A stretch of DNA of 64,000 nt from positions 77,805 through 141,804 of the forward strand of contig JAWKSZ010000013.1 of the NCBI GenBank assembly GCA_041402045.1. Reading direction: 5' to 3'. Under the pieces are notes generated by a model. The model was given only the letters and a program-made list of their open reading frames with translations. It was not told where the DNA came from and did no database searches. Origin of the DNA: JAGQRJ01 sp041402045 (lineage in GTDB: Bacteria; Planctomycetota; J058). Both the position numbers and the translations under genes were made by a program. Of the stretch, positions 15,542 to 26,364 are shown piece after piece; positions within the stretch are counted from its first letter, which is position 1, and every line of letters starts with the position of its first letter.

Positions 15542-18042
15542 GCGTCAGCGGCGCCTGCCTTCAACCAGGAGTCGTCCCTGCTGGCGGTGCTGCACGCGCA
15601 CCAGCGCGTCGCGCCCCTCGCCTGCGGACGCTGGCTCCCCACGTCGCTTTCGATCTGAGGTCGTCGCCGCGCGCTGTTCGGAGAAGCAGCCCGCGCAAGA
15701 TACGCCGACGGGCCGAGCTGGCGGCGGCCCTGGCCGCGCCCGTCTCGCCTCGGCGCGCCCGCGGTCCCGCTGCTCGTCGCCGGGGCGATCCTGGCGCTGC
15801 CTCCGCCTCGCCGCGCGCTGGCGTCGCTCCGCACGGGGCAGACGCCCGCGCCGCCGACCCAAACCTCTGAGCCCGGCACCGACCCCGGAGCCCCTGAGCC
15901 GAGCGCGCGCCCGACGGACTCGGCGCGGAGCTCAGCGCGGAGCGTCAGCGTTCGAGTCCGGCGACTACGCCGGCGTCCTGGAGCAGCTCGCCGAGGAGCC
16001 AGCTCTCCCTCGTGGGCTGTCACTACGGTTTCCAGTAAGGTCGACGGAGCTTAGCTGCCGCTCCAGGCGCTGGATGGCGCGCGCGACTGGCGGCATACCC
16101 CAGGCCGCCGAGGCTTGGCACCCCGCTGCTGCGCGCGCGGGAGGAGCTCCAGGAGATCGACGCCGCGCTGGAGGCGGGGGCGTGGGCGCTCGAGCCCGTC
16201 GGGCGACGGCGCTGGCCGCCGCTAGCGCGTTCGCAGCTCGACCGCTGGACGGGCGCGCGGGGCCGATGCTCGGATCGAGCGCGGCCGGGAGGTGTACCAG
16301 GACGCGGACCTGGCCCAGTGCCGCGTCGTGCTGCGTCAGCGGCGACGTCGCTGCCGCTGAGGCGGCGCCGCTCCTGGTCGCGGCCGACGAGAAGCGCGCT
16401 GCGAACTGAGCGCCTGGCCTGCTTGCGCTGGCGTCTACGCCGCGCGCGGCGATCACGCGCGCGGGCGCCTGTTCCTGCAGCTCCATGATCGCCAAGGACC
16501 ACGTCACCGGGGTCCGCCTCGAAGGCGACTACGCGCTGGCGGAGGACGATCACCTGGTGCCGATCACCGCCTTCTTCGAGACGAGCCGCAGGCGCCCGGG
16601 TCGGTTGGACCGGGGCACGGCCCGGCCCGCGCGGCTGGGGGCCACCCGGGAGGCCGCGGTCCTGGCCCAAGGTTCGGGCGCGCCTGGACCCCGGGCAGTT
16701 GCTTGCGCGCGGCGGAGCGTTCGCTGGCGCCCTCGCCCGAGCCCGAGGAGCCCTACGACCTCACACGCTCTGCCGCAGCCTGGCTGGCCCCGCCCGCGAG
16801 CGCGAGCGGGACGGCAACGATCCGGTGGGCGCCCAGCTCGCGTTCCGCGCCTGCGCGATCCGCGACCCTGGCGCCGACGGCGTGGCTCGTATCTCGGGCA
16901 GCGCGCCTGCGCGTGGATCAGCCGCGGTGGGGATCCGCACCTGCGGCCGGCGGCTGCCGGTATGTCCGCGCGACTCCCGAGACCGTGCACTTCGCCGCGC
17001 TCTCGGCAAGCCGGAGCCTGGGCGACGCAGAGCGGGCCCGGCTCTGACTCACCGTCGAAACCTGTTCGACAGCGCGGGCCGGCAGGCGTTCCTGGCCGGA
17101 GAAGGGGCGCGAGCCGAAGGACGCGGTTCCTCGCGCGGCTACCGACGCGCGTTGGACCTGGGGTGGACTCGGTGCTCCTGTTCAACCGCGCGCTGACGTT
17201 GCTCCTGCGGCAGCGGCGCTCGACGCCGCCCGTGACCTGGTCGAGCGCTGGGGTGGGCCGCTGCACCTTTGAGCGCGGCGCCATCGCGCTCGTCGCCCAG
17301 GCCTGGAGACGGCCCGGGCGAGGTCGCCCGCGTGAGCTGGAGCTGGCACCGCGCTCCAGCCTCCGCCCGCTCTACGCCGGACGGATCGCGCGGGCTGGCG
17401 ACACCGCCGAGGCCTGGTGCCACTTCACTGGTCCCGGCCGAGGACCTGCTGGTGCGCCTGGTGGGGGCTGGTCGAGCCGCTGGTCGACCTGGGGACGACG
17501 GGGTCCTCGACCGGACTTCGCGCGCTACGCCTCGTCGCGCCGGTGGACGCCTCGTCGAGCAGCTCTGCGTGCGAGCCCTTCGACGCGCTGGAGCGGCGGC
17601 GCTGGCCGCGGCGCTGAGTGGGACGGCGCGACCAGGCCGCTCCGCAGGCCTCGACCCTGGCGCTGGCCGCTGCGGCTTTCTTCGGGATCGCGGAGGAGCG
17701 GTGGGAGGAGGCCGCCGCCTGCCGGCGCGTGCGCTCGAGCTCTCGATCCGACGACGTCGCTTCGCGCACCTCTACCTGGGGCGCGAGGCCTCGACCGCGG
17801 CTTCGCAGGGCGCGGGCGGCACACGACGGCGTTGCTGCGGGTCGAGCCCGAGGTGTGGGGCACCTGGCTGCTGCACGGGCGGCTGCAGGTGCTCGACGGC
17901 GAGGTCGAGGCAGGCTGGGCCCTGCTGGCGTCGCCGCGCGGCGCCATCGTCCGCGGCGCCCTGGTCTGGCCGCCCAGGCCCGCGGGAGCTCGCGGAGGAG
18001 GTCCAGGCGCAGCTCGAGGCCCTCGAGGACCTCCCGGGGTGA
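15542..18042 (+). pseudogene. TPR-containing 3' part of second kinase, frame-disrupted
   Basis: Coding signal continues on the plus strand but hops between the three frames. Recognisable pieces are EPEVWGTWLLHGRLQVLDGE near 17,850 and the closing AEEVQAQLEALEDLPG with a stop at 18,042. The distance from 14,951 to this stop gives a protein of about 1030 residues, similar in plan to the first kinase (kinase, membrane helix, TPR). Many small indels are needed to join the pieces, so I treat this as a low-accuracy stretch or, less likely, real decay. Confidence 0.5.
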
Positions 18043-18049
18043 GCGAGGT

Positions 18050-18600
18050 CCAGCGCGCCGAGCTGGACGCCGTCCGGGCCGAGCCCAGGCGCACCTGCCG
18101 TCCGCAGCGCCCGGGCGCTGACCTCGACCCCACCCCGGGTTCACGGCTTCGCGCAGCGCCTCGCGGCGGAGGAACTCGCGGTAGCGCAGCGAGGCGCGGA
18201 TCCCCGTGAACAGCCCGCCGACGACCAGCGCGCTGGATCACCGTCCCGGGAGAGAGCAGCAGCGCCGGGTTCGAGAGGTAGGTGAGCGCTACCAGGGGCG
18301 CATAGATCAGCGCCCCCACGATCGCCGGTGCATACGCCCTGGCCGGGGAGCGCCTCGCCGCCACGAACAGGACCCAGAACACCAGGGCCAGCCCGACCTG
18401 GAGCATGCGGAGCACGTCGAACACGCCTGCGCTCATGTCCTGAGGCGGGCGCTGCCAGAGGCCGAGCAGCGCGCCGAGGGACACGAGGATCGCCACGGCC
18501 AGCAGCGCGCGGGCGGCGGTCTGGGCGGAGTGCCCGTCAGCCAGCGAGCTGGCTGGCCCGGCGGGGCCGCTGAGGCGCCCGACCTTCGCCGCCGCGCGCC
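18050..18600 (-). pseudogene. Small multi-span membrane protein, frame-disrupted
   Basis: A minus-strand frame gives ADGHSAQTAARALLAVAILV and then hydrophobic segments LGALLGLWQ, LQVGLALVFWVLFVAARR and IVGALIYAPLVALTYLSNPA, indicating three to four membrane helices. At ~18,233 one base appears to be missing; in the next frame the sequence resumes as ALVVGGLFTGIRASLRYREF and then RREALREAVNPG. Neither start nor stop can be fixed. No family recognised. Confidence 0.45.
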
Positions 18601-18620
18601 CTTCAACGACGCGCCGCGGC

Positions 18621-20650
18621 TCAAGGCGACGGGCGCGTGCGGGGCCGCGCGTCCGCTGGCTCCTCGCCCGGCGCGGGGCCCGCGGCGTCGCGCGAGAGCA
18701 GGCCGCCGCCGGTGACAGGAGCGCGAGCAGCGACCTCCGCCCACGAGCAGCGCCGAGGGAGCGCCGGGCCTTCGCCGGGCTCTGGAGTGGGCGTGGCGGC
18801 GGGGGGCGCTCGCGGCAGGGCTCGCGGCAGGAGCGGGGCGTCCTCGAGAAGCGGCGGTCGCGACCTCCGGCCAGGGGCCGACGACGACGACGTTGGCCCA
18901 CAGCGTCGCCGCCTGCGCTCCGGCCTCGACGCGCGCCAGGAGCGGGACGACCAGCGGGAAGCGGCCGTCGAGGGGCTCGCCGAAGCGCGACGCGAAGGGT
19001 GCGTCCCAGCCGGCGGCGCGCTCGCGGGACCACGAATCCGGCGCGCGGCGGGCGTAGTCGCCAGACGCGACCCCGGCGGCCACATGCGCCAGCGTCGCTT
19101 GCCACACCGCCTGGGGGTCGACCTCCAGCGCTCCCGCGGGGCCGAGCCGCACGCCGGGGACCGCGGCGCCCAGGGTGAAGCGGGCCTGCGAGGGGCCGCG
19201 GTGCCGGAGCCGAAGGGTCACGGGGGGGCCGTCGCTGGCCAGCACGCGCGGGGGGCACTCGGGGACGATCGCCAGCGGGGCGGCGGCGCGGGCAGGCGGC
19301 TCGAGCACGAACAGCGAGCTGCGGTAGGACACCACCGCCCGCCGGTCGCCGGCAGCGACGCGGACCTCCGCCGGGTCGTGGCGCCTGCAGCGCTCGCGCG
19401 CCAACAGCACCCGCCCCGGCGCGTCCCCCGGGAGCAGGGGGACGGTCTCTGCCCACACCTCCCGGCGCACCTCCTGCCCGTCGGCGTCCTCGCTCGCCTC
19501 GTAGCCCGCGCGAACCAGATACGGGTGCTCGGCGAGCAGCGCCTGCGCGGACTGGGCGCGCTGGGGGTCGTCGCGGGGCAGGTCGCTCCACGCGGCGCGC
19601 GCTGCGGGGCCCCAGGGCAAGGCGCTGCGCTCGTCTGCCTCCCGCTGCTCCCAGTACGCGGGGTCGTCGTCCTGGCCGCTCGCGCGCGCGCGCAAGGCGT
19701 CCGCCGGCAGGGCGTTCAGCGGTCCGCACCAGGCGCGGAGCTCGCCGCTGCTGCGGTCGAGCCGCAGCGGGCCCAGGTGCCAGGCGTCGGGACCCCGGAG
19801 CAGCAGTGGGTCGTGGCCGCGGTCGGGGGTCGTCCATGGCTCGCCGCGCGGCCGGAGGGCCGCGTCGAACCGGCGGACGACGCCGGGGCGGCCGCTGACG
19901 ACGAGCACCCCCCCGTCGTCGAGGGCCGCCAGCGCGCAGGGCTCCGCGTGGTGCAGCGGGCCAGCGCCCAGGGGCGCCTCGACCCGCTCGCCGGTCTCGA
20001 GGTCGAGGCGGAGGAGCGTCCCCTCGCGCTGGTCGTGGGAGGCGCAGAACAGGGCGCGATCGCCGAGGGCCACGCCGAGGATCACGCCTTCGCCGGCCGG
20101 GGAGAGCCGCGCGACCTCGCGCCCGCTCTCCAGGTCGAAGGCGGCGGCGCCCGACGCCAGCCGCGCTCCGGCGACGGCCGCGCGGCGGCCGCGGGGGTCG
20201 AGCGCGACCCAGCGCGGCTCGAGGGGCAGGCGCAGGCCGCGGCGCACGACCTCGAGCTCCACCTGGGCGTAGGCGCGCAGGCCGTCGAGCTGCGCCTCGA
20301 CGCTGCAGGTGTGCCGACCGAGCTGCTCGGCGCCGGCGGTCCAGACCAGCTCGGCCCCGCGGACCTCCAGTCCCTCCGGCCCCTGGCGCAGGCGGTAGCG
20401 CGCCTCGCCCGGGAGGTTCGGGGTGAGCGGGAGCGCGAGGGGCTCCCCGACCACGGCCTCGACCCGGGCGGGGGCCTGCAGCCGCAGCAGCGGCGGCGCC
20501 TCGATCCCCAGGGCGTCGAGGTCGGCCACGAGCGCCATGCGCGACCACCCCAGGAACAGCCGCTCCCGGGTCGGGTCGAAGGCGAGCAGGAGGGAGCCGT
20601 GGGTCTTGAAGGCGTCCCAGCGATCGCCCCAGGTGGGGGCTGCGGCTCGA
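18621..20650 (-). CDS. Large beta-rich protein with propeller-like and Ig-like segments, ends uncertain
   Basis: Between about 20,650 and 18,870 one frame codes for a protein-like sequence of ~590 residues. It opens near KTHGSLLLAFDPTRERLFLG and passes through an Ig-like segment (LTPNLPGEARYRLRQGPEG, then GAELVWTAGAEQLGRHTC). It then has repeated short strand motifs typical of WD40/PQQ propellers (GVALGDRALFCASHD, CALAALDDGGVLVVSGR) and ends in a further beta domain. At ~18,860 the signal passes to another frame (LLEDAPLLPRALPRA) with a stop at 18,621. The 5' end lies in disturbed sequence. It is probably surface or periplasmic, but the signal peptide is not visible. Function unknown. Confidence 0.55.
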
Positions 20651-20800
20651 AGGTTCGGCCGCCTCGTTCGCTTCAGCCCACTGGACGTCGTGCGGACCGC
20701 ACCGGAAGACAGGGTCCGCGAGCGAGGCTGACCGCCAGGTCGCAGGTGGAGTGCGGCGCGAGGGGCGCAGCCGGCAGGCCTCAAGCTGGGTGAGTCGAGG

Positions 20801-21100
20801 TCAGTCTGCTGCCGCGACGTAGGCGAAGCCGCCGGGACGCTGCCAGCTCCACCTGCCGAAGGACTGGTGGACGTGGTCGCGGCGGGTGAACACTGACCTT
20901 TCATCGAGGCGAGAACACGAACAGCCCGCTCGAACCTCGCCCGCTATGCGCATATCAGCCGTGGCGTCAATGCATCGAACTCAACGGCGAAAAGAGATGA
21001 ATCAACAAGCGCCACCGGTGGCGGCCTCGACCACGCGAAGGTCAGCTGCGCAGTCAGCGCAGGCCCGTCGTCGTTGTGCACCACGGCGTAAGGCCAGGTC
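20801..21100 (-). pseudogene. 3' end of an unidentified minus-strand gene
   Basis: Reading leftward, pieces such as YAVVHNDDGPALTAQLTFAW near 21,050-21,095 and DHVHQSFGRWSWQRPGGFAY ending at a TGA (20,801-20,803) look like protein, the first like a beta-sandwich domain. They lie in different frames with an intervening stop. GC is somewhat lower here. The product cannot be named. Confidence 0.35.
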
Positions 21101-22779
21101 GTTGGGACCTCGGACGCCCGGTTTCAAGCTCGCCGGGGGCGCCGCCAGCGCGGCGTGGCGCGGTCTGCCGCGATCGACACCTCGACGCAGCTAAGCTGCA
21201 GCTCGGCGAGAGCGACCTGCGATGGCCAGCAGGGCCTTCGCGCCGCCGGGAGGATGCAGCCACCTGCGCCAGGCTCCGCTGCTCAGGACGACGCTGCACC
21301 ACCCGCGACGGCGAAGAAGCTCGCCGCGGTCCGGTCGAGGCCCGGGCGAGGCCAGGACTCGGTCGATCTCTGGAAGCCTCCGCCGAGGCTGCTCGCCGAC
21401 GACGGCGGAACCGAAGCGGGGACATGCCGCATGGTCAGCTCATCCATGTGCCTGGGGGCAGGCCTGCCAGGCTCGCCGCACCTCGCCGCGAGGACCAACG
21501 CCGAGACGCCCACGTAGAGCGCGCAGGCGAGGACCGGGCAGCATGCGCGGCCGAAGCCACGCCGCCCGTCGAGCTCGGGAAGGGCAACCAGGGCGCCGCC
21601 CGCGGCGAAAAGACCCGGGGCCGCGACCGCGGCAGTCCTGGGCTTCGCGGCCCGCAGGAGCCAGGGCCTCGAGCTCGGGCTGCTGCGGAGCTGCGGCAGG
21701 GAGCGGGGCGCGGCGCGCTGGACGCGGCGGCGGGCGTTAACCGGGCAGGTCTGGACTCTGCGGGCTGGTGCGAGGATCTATGAGCTTCTCCCTGGTTCGG
21801 AGGAGAGAGGTTCACGCTCGTCAACGCGCGCTTTCTCGGCGGCTGCACAGCATGAATGCACCTCTTCTGATGGTTGCGTATGCCCGGACTGTGTGGCGAA
21901 GCTGCGCGAAGGCCGATCGCACAGGCGCGACGGGGACGACGTTTGACGACCTGTTCGAGCGGGTCGTGACCCAAGCTGCTCGTCTACGTCACTTTGCCGC
22001 ATGGGGGCACAAGCTGCAGCGGGCCCTCGACCCGCTGGACGTGCTGCGGGGAACCTTCGTCGGCCGCAGCTCTTCGCTTGCTTCGAGAGTCGAGGCCCAG
22101 GCTCGTTCTGCGCTGGCTGCCGGATCGCGGACACCAATCCGCTCGCCATGCTCCTTCGGCCGGGCCGGCGCGAGGCCCCAGCGAGGCTTCTGGTGCGCGC
22201 ATCGACGGCCTTGCTGGATCCGCGCGAGCAGACCAACCCCTCGACGTTGCTGGCCCGGCGTGAGCGACCGTGCTGCTCTCGGCCTCGGTCCTGGGCCGGC
22301 GAGCGTGAGCGTGCTCCGCATCTGCAGGCCAGGCGCTGGAAGCGATCCGCGAGCGAACTGGGACGAAGCGAAGCGCCGATGCGCCGGCTGCTGAGCAAGA
22401 GCCATGGACCGCGTGGGCGGCTCGTGGGCGAGGTGTAGCGCCGGGCTCGCTTCTATCGCAGCACCCTGGCCCCATGGTCGAGCCGGGTCTGGAGCGAGAT
22501 GCTGCCTCTCGGGTGGGCCGTGCAGCGCAAGGCGGGAGCTGGGCGAGCCGATCGACGCACTGCGACGCTGGCACATCAGAGCTCGGGGGTGAGCGTCGAG
22601 GCCGTCGACCGCTGCCGAAACTACCCTCGACGCGCTGGGGCCCCTACGTTTGACATTTCGCCCGAGCGCCGACGCGGACCCCGCGCCGCAACGGTGGTCG
22701 GGAGCTCGAGCGCGGGCGTGACGCTCCGAGGCGGTGCGCGTGGCCGCGGCGACCGCGAGCGAGGCGGACCTCGGCCGCG
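21101..22779. other. Frame-disrupted stretch without an intact gene
   Basis: All six frames contain only short or arginine/proline-rich open frames with no recognisable motif, except a minus-strand hydrophobic piece YVGVSALVLAARCGEP-like near 21,500. The density of near-coding pieces suggests genes were present before indels broke the frames. I cannot assign any product. Confidence 0.3.
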
Positions 22780-23242
22780 CTTCGGCGCTACCGAGGAGGC
22801 GGAAGGTCGCCCGGGCGGCGGGGTGATCTCGAGTCGACCTGAGCTGCGCGACCTGGCGCTGAAGGTGGTCGACCCGCGTCGCGCCCGACCGCGCGACCTC
22901 GCGCGGTTCGTGGCCGGGCTCAGATCAGGGCGCCAGCTGAGCACTAACGGTGGCGATCGAGCTGGGCGTCGACGAGAGGGCGGCCTGCGCTACATGGCGT
23001 GCGCCGGGCGCTCCTGGGCGAGATCCTCGACGCCCTGTGCCAGGCGGGTCGAGGCGCGGGAGTGGCCCCGGGGCGGCTGCTCGACGTGTTCACCAAGGTG
23101 TGCGACGCGGTCGCCGCCTGGCAGGGCGTGGTGATCCACCGCGACCTCAAGCCGGACAACGTCATGGTCAGCGGTCGGAGGTGTAATCGCGGGCTGGGGT
23201 CTGGCCAAGATCCTGGGCCGGACGACCCGGCGCGGAGGACCT
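22780..23242 (+). pseudogene. 5' part of third kinase, frame-disrupted
   Basis: The N-lobe of a Hanks kinase is readable across frames: RDLALKVVDPRRARPRDLAR near 22,850 (with the ATP-binding lysine), then LGEILDAL near 23,020, LLDVFTKVCDAVA near 23,080 and VIHRDLKPDNVMV at ~23,130. Just after this, VIAGWGLAKILGR in another frame stands for the DWGLAK metal-binding segment. It joins directly to the intact frame starting at 23,243, so it is the N-terminus of that protein. At least three indels separate the pieces. Confidence 0.6.
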
Positions 23243-26200
23243 GTGACCTCAGGCAGCCGGGCGGAGGCCGGGGTCGGGCTGACCCAGGACGGCCAGGTCA
23301 TGGGCACGCCGCAGTACATGGCGCCCGAACAGGCCCGCGGCGAGGTCGAGGCCATGGACGAGCGCGCCGACGTCTACGCGCTGGGCGCGATCCTGTATGC
23401 GCTCTTGACCTACCAGGCTCCGGTCCAGGGCAAGAGCTTGCGGAGCGTGCTCGAGCGAGTGGCGGCGGGCCGCTTCCCGGTCCCCCGTCAGCGCGCTCCG
23501 GGGGTGCCCCTGGAGCTCGAGGCGGCGACCCTCAAGGCCATGGCCCTCGACCCCCGGCGCCGCTACCCCGGCGCCCTCGAGCTCAAGGCCGACGTGCAGG
23601 CGTTCCTCGACGCCCGGGCCGTGTCCGCGGTGAACTACCGGCTCCCGCAGCTGGCTTGGCTGTGGGTGCGGCGCAACGCGGCCGCCGCGGCGACGGGCGG
23701 CGCCGCGCTGGCGGTGCTCCTGGTCGTGGGGCTCGCGTTCGTGCTGTCGCTGAGCGCCGCCCGCGAGCGGGCCGAGGGTCAGGCCGATCGCGCGCAGCGC
23801 GAGGCCGCGGCCGCGGAGCGGGCCCGCGCCGCCGCCCTGGGGGAGGGCGAGAAGCTGCGCGAGGCCCTCGAGGAGCTGCGCGCGACCACGGCCCGGGAGC
23901 GGGCCGAGATCCAGCGGCGCGAGCGGGCGGAGGCCGAGGCCGCCAGCAAGGAGGCAGCGCTCGGCGAGGAGGCCGAGCGCCGCGTCGAGCAGGAGGCCGG
24001 GCGCCTCCTGGCCCGCGGGGACGTGCTGGCTCGCGAGGGGAGCTGGGCCGAGGCGCGCGCGCGCTACCGCGAGGCGCGCGACCTGCTGCTGGGGGCGGGC
24101 CGCGATCCAGGCGCCGCCGAGCTCGCCCTGTGGGAGACCCGAGGGCGGGCCCCGAGCCCGGGGCTCGTGATCCGGGGGGTGCGCGCCGACGCCGCCGGCG
24201 AGGACGCCAGGCCGCCGCTCGACTGCCGCCTGGCGGTCAGCCCCAGCGGCGCCCACGTGGTGGCTCCGCGGGAGACGACCGCCACGGAGAACGGGGTCGC
24301 CCTGTGGTCCCTCGTCGACGGGCGCGAGCTGCGGCAGGTCGACGTGCCCAGCGCCGAGCCGGGGCTGCCCGGCTTCGTGCCCCGGGTCGCGGCGTTCGCC
24401 GCCGACGACGCGCACCTGCTGCTGGGCGACGCGGGCGGGGTGGTCCGGCTCTACGCGGGGGACACGCCGGTGTGGGAGGCCACGGCTGGCGCCCACGTCC
24501 TCGACCTCGCCGTGTCCCCCGACGGGCGCTGGGTCGCCTCCGCCGCCGACTCCTGGACCCGCGCAGGGGGCACGCTGGCGGTGTGGAGCGCAGCGGACGG
24601 CGCCGAGCGCTGGCGTCAGCGCAGCGCGGCCCGCAGCGTGGCCTGGGTCGCGGGCGAGCTGCTCGTGGGGCAGACGGACGGCGCGATCCTGCGCCTCGAC
24701 CCCGAGGACGGCCGGGAGCGCGGCCGGCTGCTCGGCCACGGCCAGGCCGTGGTCGACCTCGAGCCGCTGCCGGGAGGGCGCGTGGCCTCGGCGAGCCTCG
24801 ACCACTCGGCTCGGCTGTGGCAGGTCGCGACCGGCGCGGAGCTGCGGCGCTGGAGCGGCCAGGGGCGGGTGCTGGCGCTGGCGGCAGACCCGCAGGGCGC
24901 GCGGCTCTTGGTGTGCGGCGGCAGCGAGCGCGCGACCGTCTACGACGTCGCGCGGGGGGAGGTGCTGGCGGTGCTCGCCGGCCACACGGGCGAGGTCTAC
25001 GCCGGGGCGTTCTTGCCCGACGGCGACGTGGTCACCGCCGCCCGCGACGGGACGGCGCGGGTGTGGACCCTGGCAGGAGGGGCGGGCCTGCGGCGCTGGT
25101 CGGCCGGCGAGCGCGCGGTCACCGCCCTCGCGGCGGCGCCCTCCGGACTCGTGGCGGCCAGCGGCGACGCCGGCGGCGCCGTGACCCTCTGGGACGTGGC
25201 GAGCCAGCAGCCGCTGGTTCGCCTCGAGCTCGAGCAGGAGGTCCGCGCCCTGGACTGGAGCCGCGACGGGCTCGACCTCCTGGCCGCGACCGCCGACGGC
25301 GCGATCCACCACCTCGACGGCGAGACGGGCCAGCAGGTCTCGGTCGTGCGCTTGCCCCCGGGGCATGAGCTGGTCTACGCCGCCTTCGGCCGCGGGCTCG
25401 AGGCGGTGGCCGCGAGCCAGCGCGGGGCGTTCCACCTGGACCTGGGCACTCGGCGCTTCCTGCGCGACTGGAAGGGGGCGCTGACCCCCGACGCGGGGTT
25501 CGCAGGCGGCGGACCGACGACGCCCTTCGTGGTGACCCCGGAGGACGCGGTGATCGACGCCCGCGGCGGGCGCTGGGAGCTGAGCTCGGGCCGGGGGCGA
25601 GCCGGCGGCGTCGGCGCGGGGGGCGTCTCGGCCCCCGCGCTCGACCGCGCCGGAGCCCGCGTGCTCCTCGCGCCGCCGGGGAGCAGGCACGAGGTGCAGC
25701 TCTGGGAGCTGCCCTTCCCGGCCCCCCAGCCGGCCGCCGCCGAGCCCCGAGCCGCGCTGCGCGGCCACCGGGACGAGGTGCTGGCGCTGGCGTTCCTCGA
25801 GGTGGAGGGCCGCGACCGCGCCGCGTCGGTGGGGCGGGACGGCGCGCTGCGGGTGTGGGACGTGAGGACGGGGACTCCGCTCCGCGCGCTGGCCGCGGGC
25901 GACGCCACGCGCCTGGTCGCGCTCCCCGGCGCCCGCTGGCTCACCGCCGACTCCCAGGGGCAGGTGGCGCTGTGGGACCTGGGGGCCCCGGCGCGCGCGC
26001 GGCGGTGGGAGCGGCGCCTCGAGTCCCCGGACCTCGGTCCGCAGCAGCGCCGCGAAGCGCGGGGGCGCTACCTCGCCGAGGCAGGCCGCGACGCGGCGGC
26101 CTCCGACCTGCTCGAGGGGCTCCGGGGCCTCGACGTCGCCGCCGTTCACTGGAGGGCGGGGCAGCGCGAGCGCGCCCGCGCCGCCTTGAGCGGGGCCGAG

Positions 26201-26251
26201 GGGGGCGCCCCGCGCTGGTATCTGGAGCTCTGCCGCCGCGCGCTCGAGTAG
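23243..26251 (+). CDS. Hanks-type kinase C-lobe, membrane helix, coiled coil and WD40-like propeller (third of cluster)
   Basis: This frame begins inside the kinase domain, just before GQVMGTPQYMAPEQARG and ADVYALGAILYALLTYQAP, so the displayed start is not the true one. A transmembrane helix follows near residues 150-172 (LAVLLVVGLAFVLSLSAA), then ~90 residues of Glu/Arg/Ala-rich coiled coil (REALEELRATTARERAEIQR), then about 650 residues of WD40-type repeats such as GHGQAVVDLEPLPGGRVASA, GHTGEVYAGAFLPDGDVVTA and GHRDEVLALAFLEVEGRDRA. This layout is common in planctomycete signalling proteins. The propeller probably senses or docks partners; substrates are unknown. Confidence 0.85.
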   Translation: MTSGSRAEAGVGLTQDGQVMGTPQYMAPEQARGEVEAMDERADVYALGAILYALLTYQAPVQGKSLRSVLERVAAGRFPVPRQRAPGVPLELEAATLKAMALDPRRRYPGALELKADVQAFLDARAVSAVNYRLPQLAWLWVRRNAAAAATGGAALAVLLVVGLAFVLSLSAARERAEGQADRAQREAAAAERARAAALGEGEKLREALEELRATTARERAEIQRRERAEAEAASKEAALGEEAERRVEQEAGRLLARGDVLAREGSWAEARARYREARDLLLGAGRDPGAAELALWETRGRAPSPGLVIRGVRADAAGEDARPPLDCRLAVSPSGAHVVAPRETTATENGVALWSLVDGRELRQVDVPSAEPGLPGFVPRVAAFAADDAHLLLGDAGGVVRLYAGDTPVWEATAGAHVLDLAVSPDGRWVASAADSWTRAGGTLAVWSAADGAERWRQRSAARSVAWVAGELLVGQTDGAILRLDPEDGRERGRLLGHGQAVVDLEPLPGGRVASASLDHSARLWQVATGAELRRWSGQGRVLALAADPQGARLLVCGGSERATVYDVARGEVLAVLAGHTGEVYAGAFLPDGDVVTAARDGTARVWTLAGGAGLRRWSAGERAVTALAAAPSGLVAASGDAGGAVTLWDVASQQPLVRLELEQEVRALDWSRDGLDLLAATADGAIHHLDGETGQQVSVVRLPPGHELVYAAFGRGLEAVAASQRGAFHLDLGTRRFLRDWKGALTPDAGFAGGGPTTPFVVTPEDAVIDARGGRWELSSGRGRAGGVGAGGVSAPALDRAGARVLLAPPGSRHEVQLWELPFPAPQPAAAEPRAALRGHRDEVLALAFLEVEGRDRAASVGRDGALRVWDVRTGTPLRALAAGDATRLVALPGARWLTADSQGQVALWDLGAPARARRWERRLESPDLGPQQRREARGRYLAEAGRDAAASDLLEGLRGLDVAAVHWRAGQRERARAALSGAEGGAPRWYLELCRRALE

Positions 26252-26317
26252 CGCTCGCTGGGAGGCGCGAGCACGACGGACGCCCCAGGGACGCTCGCGC
26301 CCGACCGTCCCGTCCCC

Positions 26318-26323
26318 TATCCT
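26318..26323 (+). promoter_or_regulatory. -10 box upstream of SLC12-type transporter
   Basis: TATCCT is followed by 8 bases and ATG 26332. Transcription would start at or next to this ATG, which opens a 10-codon frame ending within the transporter's start. Confidence 0.35.
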
Positions 26324-26331
26324 CGCCGGTC

Positions 26332-26364
26332 ATGACTCGACCCTGGGGCTCCGCGTGGGCGTGA
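26332..26364 (+). CDS. Possible 10-residue leader peptide
   Basis: ATG 26332 reads MTRPWGSAWA and stops at TGA 26362-26364, overlapping GTG 26361 of the transporter by two bases (GTGA). If real it would be a leaderless, translationally coupled leader peptide, with two Trp residues. The alternative is that one base is missing and the ATG is the transporter's true start. Evidence is positional only. Confidence 0.25.
   Translation: MTRPWGSAWA

Noticed and set aside
26332..26364. Tryptophan attenuator controlling the transporter
   Set aside because: Two Trp codons in ten are suggestive, but no terminator/antiterminator pair was found and a cation-chloride type transporter has no link to tryptophan.
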